From contig NZ_PQCC01000004.1 in assembly GCF_002964785.1 (NCBI RefSeq), positions 62,001 to 126,000 on the forward strand: a stretch of 64,000 nucleotides of DNA, written 5' to 3'. Below are positions 36,261-44,697 of this stretch, one piece after another. The notes under the pieces are model-generated. The model made no database searches. It saw only the letters and a program-made list of their open reading frames with translations, and was not told where the DNA came from. Position 1 is the stretch's first letter, and the number at the start of each line of letters is the position of its first letter. Made by a program: the position numbers and the translations under genes. The stretch comes from Pseudoalteromonas sp. T1lg48 (GTDB taxonomy: Bacteria > Pseudomonadota > Gammaproteobacteria > Enterobacterales > Alteromonadaceae).

Positions 36261-38884
36261 TTGCTGGGGCTGCTGCTTTGAGCGAGCAGGGCATGACGCT
36301 GAGTTAGTAAATTCCTGATCTCTTCCTCGGCGTTTTGCTGCTGCTGTACCAGTTGCTGTTGCTGTGCGTTACAGGAAGACAACTTGGTAAAATTCTGATC
36401 CAGCGCCTGTTTATTATCACTAACCCTCTGTTCCAGCTCGGATATTTTTAGCTTAACCCGTTCATATTCTTGTCGCTGACGTTGCAGCTGCGGCCAGTAT
36501 AAGGCCAAATATTCAGGTTCATCGCGCCACCAGGGAGCCTCGGCAAACACGGCTTGTAATTGACTAATACTTTGCTGGCAGCGCGCTAGCTCGGCATTAA
36601 TCTCATCGTCAAGACGTTGATATTGCAATTGCTTTTGCTGGCTAAGTTGCTCAAATTGGCGCTGTTGCTGCTGTTGATGTTGCTCTTGAGCTCGTCCTTG
36701 TTGCAATACAGATCGTAATTTTACTAACTCTTGCTCAAGTGCCAAGGCCGCCTGGTATTGCTCCTCCAGGGCTTGCAACTGCGCTTTAAAATACTGCTCG
36801 TCCAATTGCTCCGGGGTGTGCTCAGGGCGCAGATTCGCCAATTGCGCGCGCAACTTTTCTTGTTGTTGCTTTGCTTCCTCAAGGCTTGAGGCCAGAGTGC
36901 CAAGATGTTGCTCGACCAGCCGGGTCGAGGTTTGCAGCTCATGACTGTCGGTTAAATACTGATCCAAAGCCTGTTTAGCCTGCTGACGCTGGGCGGCAAA
37001 ATCCGCCAATAGGGCATCAAACGCACTGTTTTGGCTCTGCTTATTAACAAAGGGGTGCTCGCAGGAGCCGCACACCATACAAGGCTCGCCATCCGTTAAT
37101 TGAGTACGTAAAACACTGATCTCTTCACTGGCCCGCAATTGCACCCGGTTATAGGCCTGCTCTGCGTTTGTTACGTCTTGCTGCAATAATTCCGTTTGCC
37201 TTTCGCGCGGCCCAAGCTGCTCTTGGTACTGCGTAAGTTGTTGCTTGTATTGCGCTTGCTGCTGGTGCCACTGGGCTATTTTAAGCCCCAGAGATTGCCA
37301 CTGACGATAATGTTCTAACCCCTGTTGCCAGCCATTGATAGCTTGTTGCAAAAGAGCTGGGGATTGTTGCTGCAATTGCTGCTCGAGTTGCACTATACGC
37401 TGCTCATGCTGCAAGTTCGCTTCACGAGTCTGTGCCAACTGCCCGGCCAGATTTTTCAGCTCGTTATCGAGCCTGATGCGTTCGTCACTATGCTCCTGTA
37501 ACAGCTTATTTTTTTGCTCTCGAGACTGATAATAAAGGGTGATCGGCTGCCATAGATGCTGATAGTGAGAGCAATTTTTTACTAACTCCACGAGCCAGGG
37601 CTGTGTGCTCAATTGTTCCTGACTCTGCTGTAACTGTGCTTGCCATTGCTCTGCGCGGCGTTGTAAATGTTCAGCTTGCGCTTGCAACTGGTGCAGCTCA
37701 CGGTTTTGCACCGTGAGCTGCTGTTGACGCTCGGTTTCGCCTTGGCGCAGTTGCTGCACCTGAATATCCAAGGTGATGGCCTGCTGCAGAACCGGCTTTT
37801 GCTCATTTAAACGCGCCTGTACCTGACGGTAATCGGACTCGGCCTGCTTTAGCTGTTGCTGTGCCAGCTCGGTTTGCGCCTGTGCATCGGAGCGCTTTAA
37901 TGTCTCTAAGCGCTGTTCATCTTGCTGCAAACGCTGCGTCAATCGCGCTGTGTTGCTCATATTGTCGCTAATTTGCCGACATCGAGCACTGAGTTCGGCT
38001 TGTTTAAATTCCCCCCGGCGAAGGTGCAATTGTTCGCCCACCTCAGTTAATTTTCCTTGCAGGGTAAGCAGCTCGCTCTGCATGCTTTGCTCATTGGTAA
38101 ACCATTGCAACTGCTGCTGATATACACTGCTTTGTTGTTTACGGTGTTGTAGCCCCTGCGTTTGCTCCTGCTGTTGTTGCTGAAAACTAGCCAGTTCGTC
38201 GTCGCTCAGCAGATGCACCGCGTTCATATTGGCTTGGAACAGGGTCACCTCATTGAGTTTGGCCTTATAGCCCTCAAAAACCCGCTGACCTACGAGAGAG
38301 TATTTTTGTGTGCCACTTAAACGCTCCAGCAGCGCCGCACGCTCGTCTCCCTGTGCCCGCAAAAAGGCGGCAAATTCGTTTTGTGCCAACATCACGGCAC
38401 GGGAAAACTGCTCGAAGTTGAGGCCGACCAGGCGTTCAATTTGCTTTTTAGTTTCCGACTTGCCATCGCTTAGCAATTGCTCACTAGGCAATTGATAAAG
38501 CGCATGAGTTGGGGTTTGTAGCCGCCCTTGCGGCTTTTTCCGCGCTCTCGTCACTTGCCATACGGCTCGATATTGCTGCCCGTCTATGGCATTAAAGTCC
38601 ACCTTCACCCAGCCCACGCCGGTGCCACGACGAAGCAGGTGACGCGGGTCGTTAAGACGGACATTATCACCGTTAAAATCGACCTTCTGAGTGTTTTCAT
38701 TGCTCAAGCGGGCGGTTTTGTCGTACAACGCCAGGCACAGCGCATCGAGTAGGGTGCTTTTACCGGCGCCGGTATCACCCGTGATGGCAAATAAGCCTGT
38801 GTCGCTTAGGGGCGCCTTGGTAAAGTCGATATCCGCATCCACCAAGGAGGCAAGGTTATGAATCTGCAGGCGGTTAATCTTCAT
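36179..38884 (-). CDS. sbcC: SbcC, N-terminal part, ends in a frameshift
   Basis: Large SMC-like exonuclease subunit that with SbcD opens hairpins and processes double-strand ends. Walker A is ITGDTGAGKSTLLDAL near residue 38, followed by a Gln-rich coiled coil (about 200-580) and the zinc hook GEPCMVCGSCEHP (CxxC). The frame then leaves the family sequence after LLTQRHALLAQ and ends in unrelated residues (SPSNCCTSWSKP) at 36179. The 5' end overlaps sbcD by 11 bases. Three iteron-like sites are embedded in this gene. Confidence 0.88.
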   Translation of the reverse strand: MKINRLQIHNLASLVDADIDFTKAPLSDTGLFAITGDTGAGKSTLLDALCLALYDKTARLSNENTQKVDFNGDNVRLNDPRHLLRRGTGVGWVKVDFNAIDGQQYRAVWQVTRARKKPQGRLQTPTHALYQLPSEQLLSDGKSETKKQIERLVGLNFEQFSRAVMLAQNEFAAFLRAQGDERAALLERLSGTQKYSLVGQRVFEGYKAKLNEVTLFQANMNAVHLLSDDELASFQQQQQEQTQGLQHRKQQSSVYQQQLQWFTNEQSMQSELLTLQGKLTEVGEQLHLRRGEFKQAELSARCRQISDNMSNTARLTQRLQQDEQRLETLKRSDAQAQTELAQQQLKQAESDYRQVQARLNEQKPVLQQAITLDIQVQQLRQGETERQQQLTVQNRELHQLQAQAEHLQRRAEQWQAQLQQSQEQLSTQPWLVELVKNCSHYQHLWQPITLYYQSREQKNKLLQEHSDERIRLDNELKNLAGQLAQTREANLQHEQRIVQLEQQLQQQSPALLQQAINGWQQGLEHYRQWQSLGLKIAQWHQQQAQYKQQLTQYQEQLGPRERQTELLQQDVTNAEQAYNRVQLRASEEISVLRTQLTDGEPCMVCGSCEHPFVNKQSQNSAFDALLADFAAQRQQAKQALDQYLTDSHELQTSTRLVEQHLGTLASSLEEAKQQQEKLRAQLANLRPEHTPEQLDEQYFKAQLQALEEQYQAALALEQELVKLRSVLQQGRAQEQHQQQQQRQFEQLSQQKQLQYQRLDDEINAELARCQQSISQLQAVFAEAPWWRDEPEYLALYWPQLQRQRQEYERVKLKISELEQRVSDNKQALDQNFTKLSSCNAQQQQLVQQQQNAEEEIRNLLTQRHALLAQSSSPSNCCTSWSKPLSTAQPLSKRRSIGYSRS
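36304..36729. repeat. Three iterons inside sbcC
   Basis: TTAGTAAATTCCTGATC (36304-36320), TTGGTAAAATTCTGATC (36384-36400) and GATCGTAATTTTACTAA (36713-36729). Two degenerate copies with GAGC instead of GATC lie at 36127 and 37569. They are within coding DNA and are read as ordinary residues (for example ELVKLRSV). Confidence 0.6.
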
Positions 38885-40091
38885 GGCTTAGCTCCTGCTC
38901 AACATCGGCAACCAGCTGGGTAAACAGGCCTTTAATGTCATCATTGATATCCTGCTGGGTAAGCTCGGCGTGCTCTTCCAGGGCCACGGATAACAGGTGC
39001 TCTGCATCGAGCCGCTCAAGTTGCGTTAGGTCCTGAAATTCGATGTCATTCTGCCTTGATTGCTGCTGCGTTCGTACGCGCTCTATGCCGCAAAAAAGCA
39101 GGTTTTTCCCCGTTAGCGCGGAGTCTATTTGTTCGCGAAAGTCCGGGCTCAGCTCTCGGCTCGACAGGCGTACCCGAATATAACCCTGCTCATGCTCATC
39201 TTCGGGAAGGGCGCTAAGCTGTTCACACAGTTCAGTAAGGGGTACAACCTCGCCTTCGGGAACCAGGTGTAGCTTCCGAAACGTCGGAATGTAAAGGGGG
39301 TTGACACTGTGCAAGGCGCCATCGGCTACCTCAACCAGCAAACATTGATGGCGATAGTTGCGCTCGCTGAAGGACATGGCAAACGGGGTACCGCTATAAC
39401 GAATATGTTCTTTACCATTTACACACTGTGCCTTATGCAAGTGGCCAAGGGCAACATAACTGGCTTGCTCGGGAAAGACATCGGCACCTATGGCATCTTC
39501 ACCGCCGATCACCAACGCACGTTCGGAATCTTCACTGACCGCAGCGCCGCGGGCATGCAAGTGACCCATGGCGATAATATTAGTACTGGCATCAAACTCG
39601 CTGTTATCAAGCATGGCGTTATAGGCCTGTTGCACCGAGACACTGTAGCTTTGGCCGGAACTGGGGATATCGCAGGCTCGTAAATAGGGAAGCGCCAGTA
39701 TGAGACAATGTTGCTCGCCCTTGGTGATATTTACCACACTAAGCTCGGGCGCTTGATGCTGATAATGACCAATCACCTGGGTATCAAACTGCGCCAGCAG
39801 GGGTTGGGCCGTGGTGATTCGTTTGGCGGAGTCGTGATTACCGGCAATCACCACTATTTTCAGTTCGGGGTTAGCTGACTTAGCTGATTCAATAAACTGG
39901 TAAAACTGTTTTTCGGCACGACTAGAGGGCGTTGCGGTATGATAGATATCACCACTGATCAGCAGAACATCGACGGCCTGCTCACACAGTTGCGTTAGTA
40001 GCCAGGAGAGAAACGCCTGATGCTCATCAATGCGTTCATGTTCGTAAAATAGCTGCCCAAGGTGCCAATCTGAGGTGTGAAGTAAGCGCAT
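38874..40091 (-). CDS. sbcD: Exonuclease subunit SbcD
   Basis: Mre11-type nuclease. Metal-binding phosphoesterase motifs appear in order: HTSDWHLGQLF, LLISGDIYH, VVIAGNHDS, GHLHARG and ALGHLHKAQ. C-terminal capping domain runs from about residue 280. Partner of SbcC, whose start codon it overlaps by 11 bases, so translation is coupled. Length 405 is normal. The complex acts on hairpins formed by inverted repeats and on blocked DNA ends. Confidence 0.95.
   Translation of the reverse strand: MRLLHTSDWHLGQLFYEHERIDEHQAFLSWLLTQLCEQAVDVLLISGDIYHTATPSSRAEKQFYQFIESAKSANPELKIVVIAGNHDSAKRITTAQPLLAQFDTQVIGHYQHQAPELSVVNITKGEQHCLILALPYLRACDIPSSGQSYSVSVQQAYNAMLDNSEFDASTNIIAMGHLHARGAAVSEDSERALVIGGEDAIGADVFPEQASYVALGHLHKAQCVNGKEHIRYSGTPFAMSFSERNYRHQCLLVEVADGALHSVNPLYIPTFRKLHLVPEGEVVPLTELCEQLSALPEDEHEQGYIRVRLSSRELSPDFREQIDSALTGKNLLFCGIERVRTQQQSRQNDIEFQDLTQLERLDAEHLLSVALEEHAELTQQDINDDIKGLFTQLVADVEQELSHED
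39290..39306. repeat. Near-match to the TGTAAA/TTTACA palindrome
   Basis: TGTAAAGGGGGTTGACA, one mismatch, inside sbcD. Confidence 0.35.
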
Positions 40092-40159
40092 GAAATAAAG
40101 TGATTAGACTTATAATGCCCTCACTATATCATGGAAAACTTGTTACCGCGGCCATTCCT

Positions 40160-40399
40160 TTAGTGGGTAAATTGCCACCAGGTGATCACCAAAACGGGGA
40201 TGGCAATGGCCAATATAAGCAAGGGCAGACGCATGCTACGCTGATATTTGCTCTGCAAATGGCGAATAGCCGTGCGCTCGTCACAAGCCGCTACCTTATC
40301 AATATAGAAATAGCCATTATCCAGATACTGTTTACAATGCTGCTCATCGGCAGGAATGGCAATTAACTCGTTTTTCTTTTTAAGGACGTAAAAATCCAT
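40160..40399 (-). CDS. Small C-tail-anchored membrane protein, 79 aa
   Basis: Not recognised. A charged, soluble N-terminal part (LKKKNELIAIPADEQHC, then DERTAIRHLQSKYQR) is followed by one hydrophobic helix at the C-terminus (about 57-76). It is upstream of sbcD on the same strand but 68 bases away. The ATG is at 40399. Confidence 0.6.
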   Translation of the reverse strand: MDFYVLKKKNELIAIPADEQHCKQYLDNGYFYIDKVAACDERTAIRHLQSKYQRSMRLPLLILAIAIPVLVITWWQFTH

Positions 40400-40785
40400 A
40401 GCACCACCACATACACCTTGCTATGTGCGAATCAAGTGAACATCCCTTCGCTTACTTTATATATCGACTAACCCGGATTATTCAGGCCACCGATGTCCCT
40501 TTTTATTGTTCACGAATTAAAAAAGTGGGGGATTCTAAAATTAATTAAATACCAATTGCAACCCCCGCCGCCAATATTTTACTAATTACCTGTAAACCCC
40601 CTTTACAGCTCTTTCAAATAAACCTGGCACACACTCAGAATAAAAAGCACAACCAATTGTTATTTATGTATTTATTTTCGATTATTAAAATATAAAGGGG
40701 GAATTTGGAGCTAGGGATAAATCGGGGTCGCCATCAATAGCCTTTGCTGCTACATTGCCCATATAAGCGAAAGAAGGAGTAGGGC
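40400..40785. other. Gene-free 386 bp with an iteron half and palindrome
   Basis: No gene. At 40573-40587 a TATTTTACTAATT half-iteron (lacking GATC) is followed by the exact palindrome at 40591. The rest is A+T-rich and should hold the HAD promoter. GAAGGAG at 40774 is the ribosome site of the next gene. Confidence 0.6.
40591..40607. repeat. TGTAAA-S5-TTTACA palindrome (candidate parS)
   Basis: TGTAAACCCCCTTTACA, identical to the copy at 33216. An iteron half-site lies just to the left. Confidence 0.75.
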
Positions 40786-41382
40786 ATGGCTAAATACCTC
40801 AATGAACCATTACATGGTGTTATTTTTGATATGGATGGCACCTTATTTAGTTCGCAGTTGGATTTTGCCCTGATCCGAGAGCAAATAAATTGTGCCCATG
40901 GCGACGATATACTCGAATTTATCACGCGTCTTGACCGCGATGGACAACGCCATGCCGAACAAGTGATTCTGAACCATGAACTGGCCGATGCCGAGCAAGC
41001 GGTGCTTTTGCCGCAGGTAGCGCAATCACTTGCCCGCTTACATGAAGCCCAGATACCCATGGCCATAGTCACGCGCAACTCGGAGCAGGCTACGGGCATA
41101 AAAATGAGCCGCAACCCCATTCCCATAGAGCTGGTACTGACTCGTGATGATGCACCCGCCAAACCCGATCCCAGTGCTTTATTGCACATTGCCGAGCGCT
41201 GGCAGATGAGCGCACAACACTTGCTGTATGTGGGCGACTATAAATACGATATCGAAGCGGCCCATAATGCCAACATGCGTGCCTGTTTGTACGCACCACA
41301 CACCATTCCCGACTATGCAACTCAGGCGGATTATGTGATCCGCTGCTTTAGTGAATTACCGGCCTTGGTTAAGTTATGTTAA
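40786..41382 (+). CDS. HAD-superfamily phosphatase (phosphoglycolate-like)
   Basis: Haloacid dehalogenase hydrolase with motif I FDMDGTLF (nucleophile first Asp), motif II VTRNS, motif III KPDPSALLHIA and motif IV VGDYKYDIEAA. A helical cap lies between I and II. It is a small-substrate phosphatase whose substrate is not identifiable from the sequence. AAGGAG lies before the ATG. Confidence 0.9.
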   Translation: MAKYLNEPLHGVIFDMDGTLFSSQLDFALIREQINCAHGDDILEFITRLDRDGQRHAEQVILNHELADAEQAVLLPQVAQSLARLHEAQIPMAIVTRNSEQATGIKMSRNPIPIELVLTRDDAPAKPDPSALLHIAERWQMSAQHLLYVGDYKYDIEAAHNANMRACLYAPHTIPDYATQADYVIRCFSELPALVKLC

Positions 41383-41505
41383 ATAGCCAAATATTTTAGG
41401 TTTTACGGTATCACCCTGGCTTTAATAAAAACATGGCACTAGCCCAATGTGCTACGAGTTGTTAAAATCGAGCAAAGCATTAAATTCAAACTTGAGAGAT
41501 TGAAA

Positions 41506-42231
41506 ATGGGCAGAGCGTTTGAAGTTCGTAAAAACGCCATGGCGAAAACCGCTGCGGCAAAAACAAAAGTAAACTCAAAATACGGTAAAGAAATCTACGT
41601 CGTGGCAAAAAACGGCGGTGCTGACCCAGAGACCAACCTTTCTCTTCGTCGCTTGATCGATAAAGCGAAAAAAGATCAAGTACCGGCACACGTAATCGAT
41701 AAAGCCATTGAAAAGGCCGCTGGCGGCGCTGGCGAAGATTATTCACCGGCTCGTTACGAAGGCTATGGCCCGGGTAACTGCATGGTTATCGTTGACTGTT
41801 TAACCGACAACCCGAACCGTACCATCAAAGATGTTCGTCTACCTTTCACCAAAACCGATTCAAAGATTGGCAGCCCGGGCTGTGTTGCACACATGTTCGA
41901 TCACCTTGCCATCCTAGGTTTTGAAGGCGATGACGACGAAGCTGTGCTTGAAGCGCTAATGATGGCCGACGTGGACGTAACCGACGTAGAAGTAGAAGAC
42001 GGTAAGGTCTCTGTATTTGCACCTCACACAGAATACTTCAAGGCGAAAACCGCACTAACCGAAGCATTCGATGGTATTAACTTCGAAATCGACGAGATCA
42101 CCTTTGTGCCACAAACACACATTGAGATCACCGATGAAGACGATATCGCTAACTTCGAAAAGTTTATGACCATGCTTGAAGACTGCGATGACGTACAAAA
42201 CATCTATCACAATGCCATTGTGAACAAGTAA
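41506..42231 (+). CDS. YebC/PmpR-family protein, YeeN type
   Basis: DUF28 protein. Begins [20 protein letters not shown], lacking the SKWAN start of YebC and matching the YeeN branch. Conserved blocks are [33 protein letters not shown] and a long acidic C-terminus. The family includes transcription regulators and translation factors for proline stretches; the role of the YeeN branch is unclear. ATG 41506 was preferred because it starts at the family N-terminus with GAGAG ahead; the frame extends upstream to 41449. Confidence 0.9.
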   Translation: MGRAFEVRKNAMAKTAAAKTKVNSKYGKEIYVVAKNGGADPETNLSLRRLIDKAKKDQVPAHVIDKAIEKAAGGAGEDYSPARYEGYGPGNCMVIVDCLTDNPNRTIKDVRLPFTKTDSKIGSPGCVAHMFDHLAILGFEGDDDEAVLEALMMADVDVTDVEVEDGKVSVFAPHTEYFKAKTALTEAFDGINFEIDEITFVPQTHIEITDEDDIANFEKFMTMLEDCDDVQNIYHNAIVNK

Positions 42232-42253
42232 GAGCGTCAAATACGCCAAAAAG

Positions 42254-42280
42254 AAAAGCCGGATTAATATCCGGCTTTTT
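42254..42280 (+). terminator. Terminator of the YebC-like gene
   Basis: AAAGCCGGAT-TAAT-ATCCGGCTTTTT, a perfect stem with T tail. Confidence 0.85.
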
Positions 42281-42281
42281 G

Positions 42282-42298
42282 TGTAAAGGGGCTTTACA
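42282..42298. repeat. TGTAAA-S5-TTTACA palindrome (candidate parS)
   Basis: TGTAAAGGGGCTTTACA, exact hexamers, between the YebC-like terminator and the end of glcB. Confidence 0.75.
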
Positions 42299-42302
42299 CT
42301 TC

Positions 42303-44486
42303 TTACGACTCTTTGCCTTGCTCCTTGAACAGACGACGATAATGGTGCAAAAGCGGCTCGGTATAGCCACTGGGTTGATCGCAGCCTTTAAATACCAGAT
42401 CCAGTGCGGCTTGATAAGCCAGGCTTGCATTGAGCGACTGCTCATCACCGACCATAGGGATATAGTTAGGATCACCGGCATTTTGCTCATCAACCACCTT
42501 AGCCATGCGCGCCATTGTGTTTCGCACTTGCTCTTCAGAACACACGCCGTGATGTAACCAGTTGGCAATATGTTGGCTGGAGATACGTAACGTCGCTCTG
42601 TCTTCCATCAGGCCGACATTATTAATATCCGGCACCTTAGAGCAGCCAATGCCTTGCTCGACCCAACGCACCACATAGCCGAGAATGCCCTGAGCATTGT
42701 TGTCGAGCTCCAGTTGGATATCCTCCGGGCTCAGCTGCTGGGCGTTGTCTATCGGCGGCGTCAACAAGGCTGCTAACGAGTCCTCACCAAGTGTGGGTAA
42801 GGATTTTTGCACCGCGAACACATCGACCGCATGATAGTGCAGAGCATGTAGGGTTGCCGCGGTAGGGGAGGGCACCCAGGCGGTATTGGCACCAGATTGC
42901 ACATGACCCACTTTTTGTTCCATCATTAAGGCGAGCTTGTCAGGGATTGGCCACATGCCCTTACCGATTTGCGCCTTGCCGCTCAGACCGCATTCTAAAC
43001 CGATGCTGACGTTACGCTTTTCATAAGCATCAATCCAGGGTTGCTCTTTGATCTTGGCCTTAGGTAAGACGATACCGCCTTCCATTGCCGTGTGAATTTC
43101 ATCGCCGGTTCTATCCAAAAAGCCGGTGTTAATAAACACCACCCTGTGTTTGGCGTTGGCGATACAGGCTTTTAAGTTAACCGAGGTACGGCGTTCTTCA
43201 TCCATAATGCCCATTTTAATGGTGTATTGCTCCAGCCCCAATAAACGCTCTACCTCGGTGAACAGTTGCTCGGTAAAGGCCACTTCTTCGGGGCCATGCA
43301 TCTTGGGCTTAACAATATAAATGCTCTTAGTGCGGGAGTTCGCTAATTGACCGCGGCCATGATATTCGGGTAGCGCACACAAAGTTGTGAAGATGGCGTC
43401 CATGATACCTTCAAACACCTCGTTGCCGTCGCTATCGAGTATCGCCGGGTTGGTCATCAGGTGGCCAACATTGCGGACGAACATCAGGCTGCGCCCATGC
43501 AGGGTCAACTGCGAGCCATCCAGCTTGGTAAATTGTTGATCCGCGTTTAGCGAGCGCTCAAGCTGCTCACCGCCTTTGTTGAAAGTGCAGCTAAGCTGCC
43601 CCATCATGAGTCCAAACCAATTGCGATAGACATTGGTTTTATCTTCACCATCCACCGCCGCGACCGAGTCCTCACAATCCATAATGGTGGTGAGCGCCGC
43701 TTCCATAATGATGTCTTTAATACCGGCCTTATCATCACGACCAATGCGATGATGTGGGTCGATGGCAATAATAAAATGCAAACCATGATGGCAAAATAGC
43801 AAAGCCGAAGGCCGTTGGGGCTGACCCTGATAGCCAAGCAACTGGGCCGGGTTTTGCAACGTAACCTGCTGAGAATCTCCTAAGGTCACCACTAATTCAC
43901 CGTTGTTGATAGCGTATTCGGTGCTTTCGATATGGGAGCCACTGCTGAGCGGCAGCGCCTGATCGAGAAATTGGCGGGCATAGGCCATCACCTTAAAACC
44001 ACGTACCGGGTTATAGCCGCCGCCTTGCTCGGCCCCCTCCTGCTCGGCAATCACGTCGCTGCCGTAGAGGGCATCATACAGGGATCCCCAGCGGGCATTG
44101 GCGGCATTAAGGGCAAAGCGGGCATTGCTCACCGGCACCACCAATTGCGGTCCGGCCATGGTGGCAATTTCGGCGTCCACCTTGGTGGTTTCTATACTCA
44201 CGGACTCGGGGCTATCAACCAAGTAACCTATCTCGCGCAAAAACGCCATGTATTCATCAAGATTATGCTCGGTATTGCCCTGATAGTAGGCATCTATCTG
44301 CTGCTGCAGCGTCTCACGTTTGGCCAGCAAGGCTCGGTTGATGGGCGTCAGTCGCTTGATAATATCGGCAACACCGGCGAATAAAGTGTCGCCGTCAATG
44401 TGGGTCTGGGGCAGTACCTCTTGAGTAATAAACTCATAGAGCGTGGCGTCAATAGACAGGCCGCTGTGCGAGATGCGCTGAGTCAT
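42303..44486 (-). CDS. glcB: Malate synthase G
   Basis: Second enzyme of the glyoxylate shunt: glyoxylate plus acetyl-CoA to malate, cytoplasmic. Typical G-isoform blocks are IIMEAALTTIMDCEDSVAAVD, FVRNVGHLMTNPAI, GIMDEERRTSVNLKA and HVQSGANTAWVPSPTAATLH. ATG 44486 has AAGGA eight bases upstream; the TTG at 44492 is not needed. It is divergent from isocitrate lyase (aceA), sharing a 211-bp control region, so both arms of the shunt are probably controlled together. 727 residues is normal. Confidence 0.96.
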   Translation of the reverse strand: MTQRISHSGLSIDATLYEFITQEVLPQTHIDGDTLFAGVADIIKRLTPINRALLAKRETLQQQIDAYYQGNTEHNLDEYMAFLREIGYLVDSPESVSIETTKVDAEIATMAGPQLVVPVSNARFALNAANARWGSLYDALYGSDVIAEQEGAEQGGGYNPVRGFKVMAYARQFLDQALPLSSGSHIESTEYAINNGELVVTLGDSQQVTLQNPAQLLGYQGQPQRPSALLFCHHGLHFIIAIDPHHRIGRDDKAGIKDIIMEAALTTIMDCEDSVAAVDGEDKTNVYRNWFGLMMGQLSCTFNKGGEQLERSLNADQQFTKLDGSQLTLHGRSLMFVRNVGHLMTNPAILDSDGNEVFEGIMDAIFTTLCALPEYHGRGQLANSRTKSIYIVKPKMHGPEEVAFTEQLFTEVERLLGLEQYTIKMGIMDEERRTSVNLKACIANAKHRVVFINTGFLDRTGDEIHTAMEGGIVLPKAKIKEQPWIDAYEKRNVSIGLECGLSGKAQIGKGMWPIPDKLALMMEQKVGHVQSGANTAWVPSPTAATLHALHYHAVDVFAVQKSLPTLGEDSLAALLTPPIDNAQQLSPEDIQLELDNNAQGILGYVVRWVEQGIGCSKVPDINNVGLMEDRATLRISSQHIANWLHHGVCSEEQVRNTMARMAKVVDEQNAGDPNYIPMVGDEQSLNASLAYQAALDLVFKGCDQPSGYTEPLLHHYRRLFKEQGKES

Positions 44487-44697
44487 GAGCAATTCCTTTA
44501 AACGAACAAGTGTTATTTCACTGTAAACGAAAATAGGTGAATGTGAACACTAAACCTATTCACTCAGAATATAGCGGTAATAATAACTATAAATTTAATA
44601 AATCCTTAAAAAACGGCCTAGGGTAAAAATACAACGCGGCAACCTCTCACATGTTGTCGTTAAACCTAACTACCTACTCGTTCAAAGGATACCGACA

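Noticed and set aside
36179..36330. Programmed -1 frameshift in sbcC
   Set aside because: No X-XXY-YYZ heptamer stands in the zero frame at the junction, and no clear downstream stimulator is seen. An indel or assembly error is simpler.
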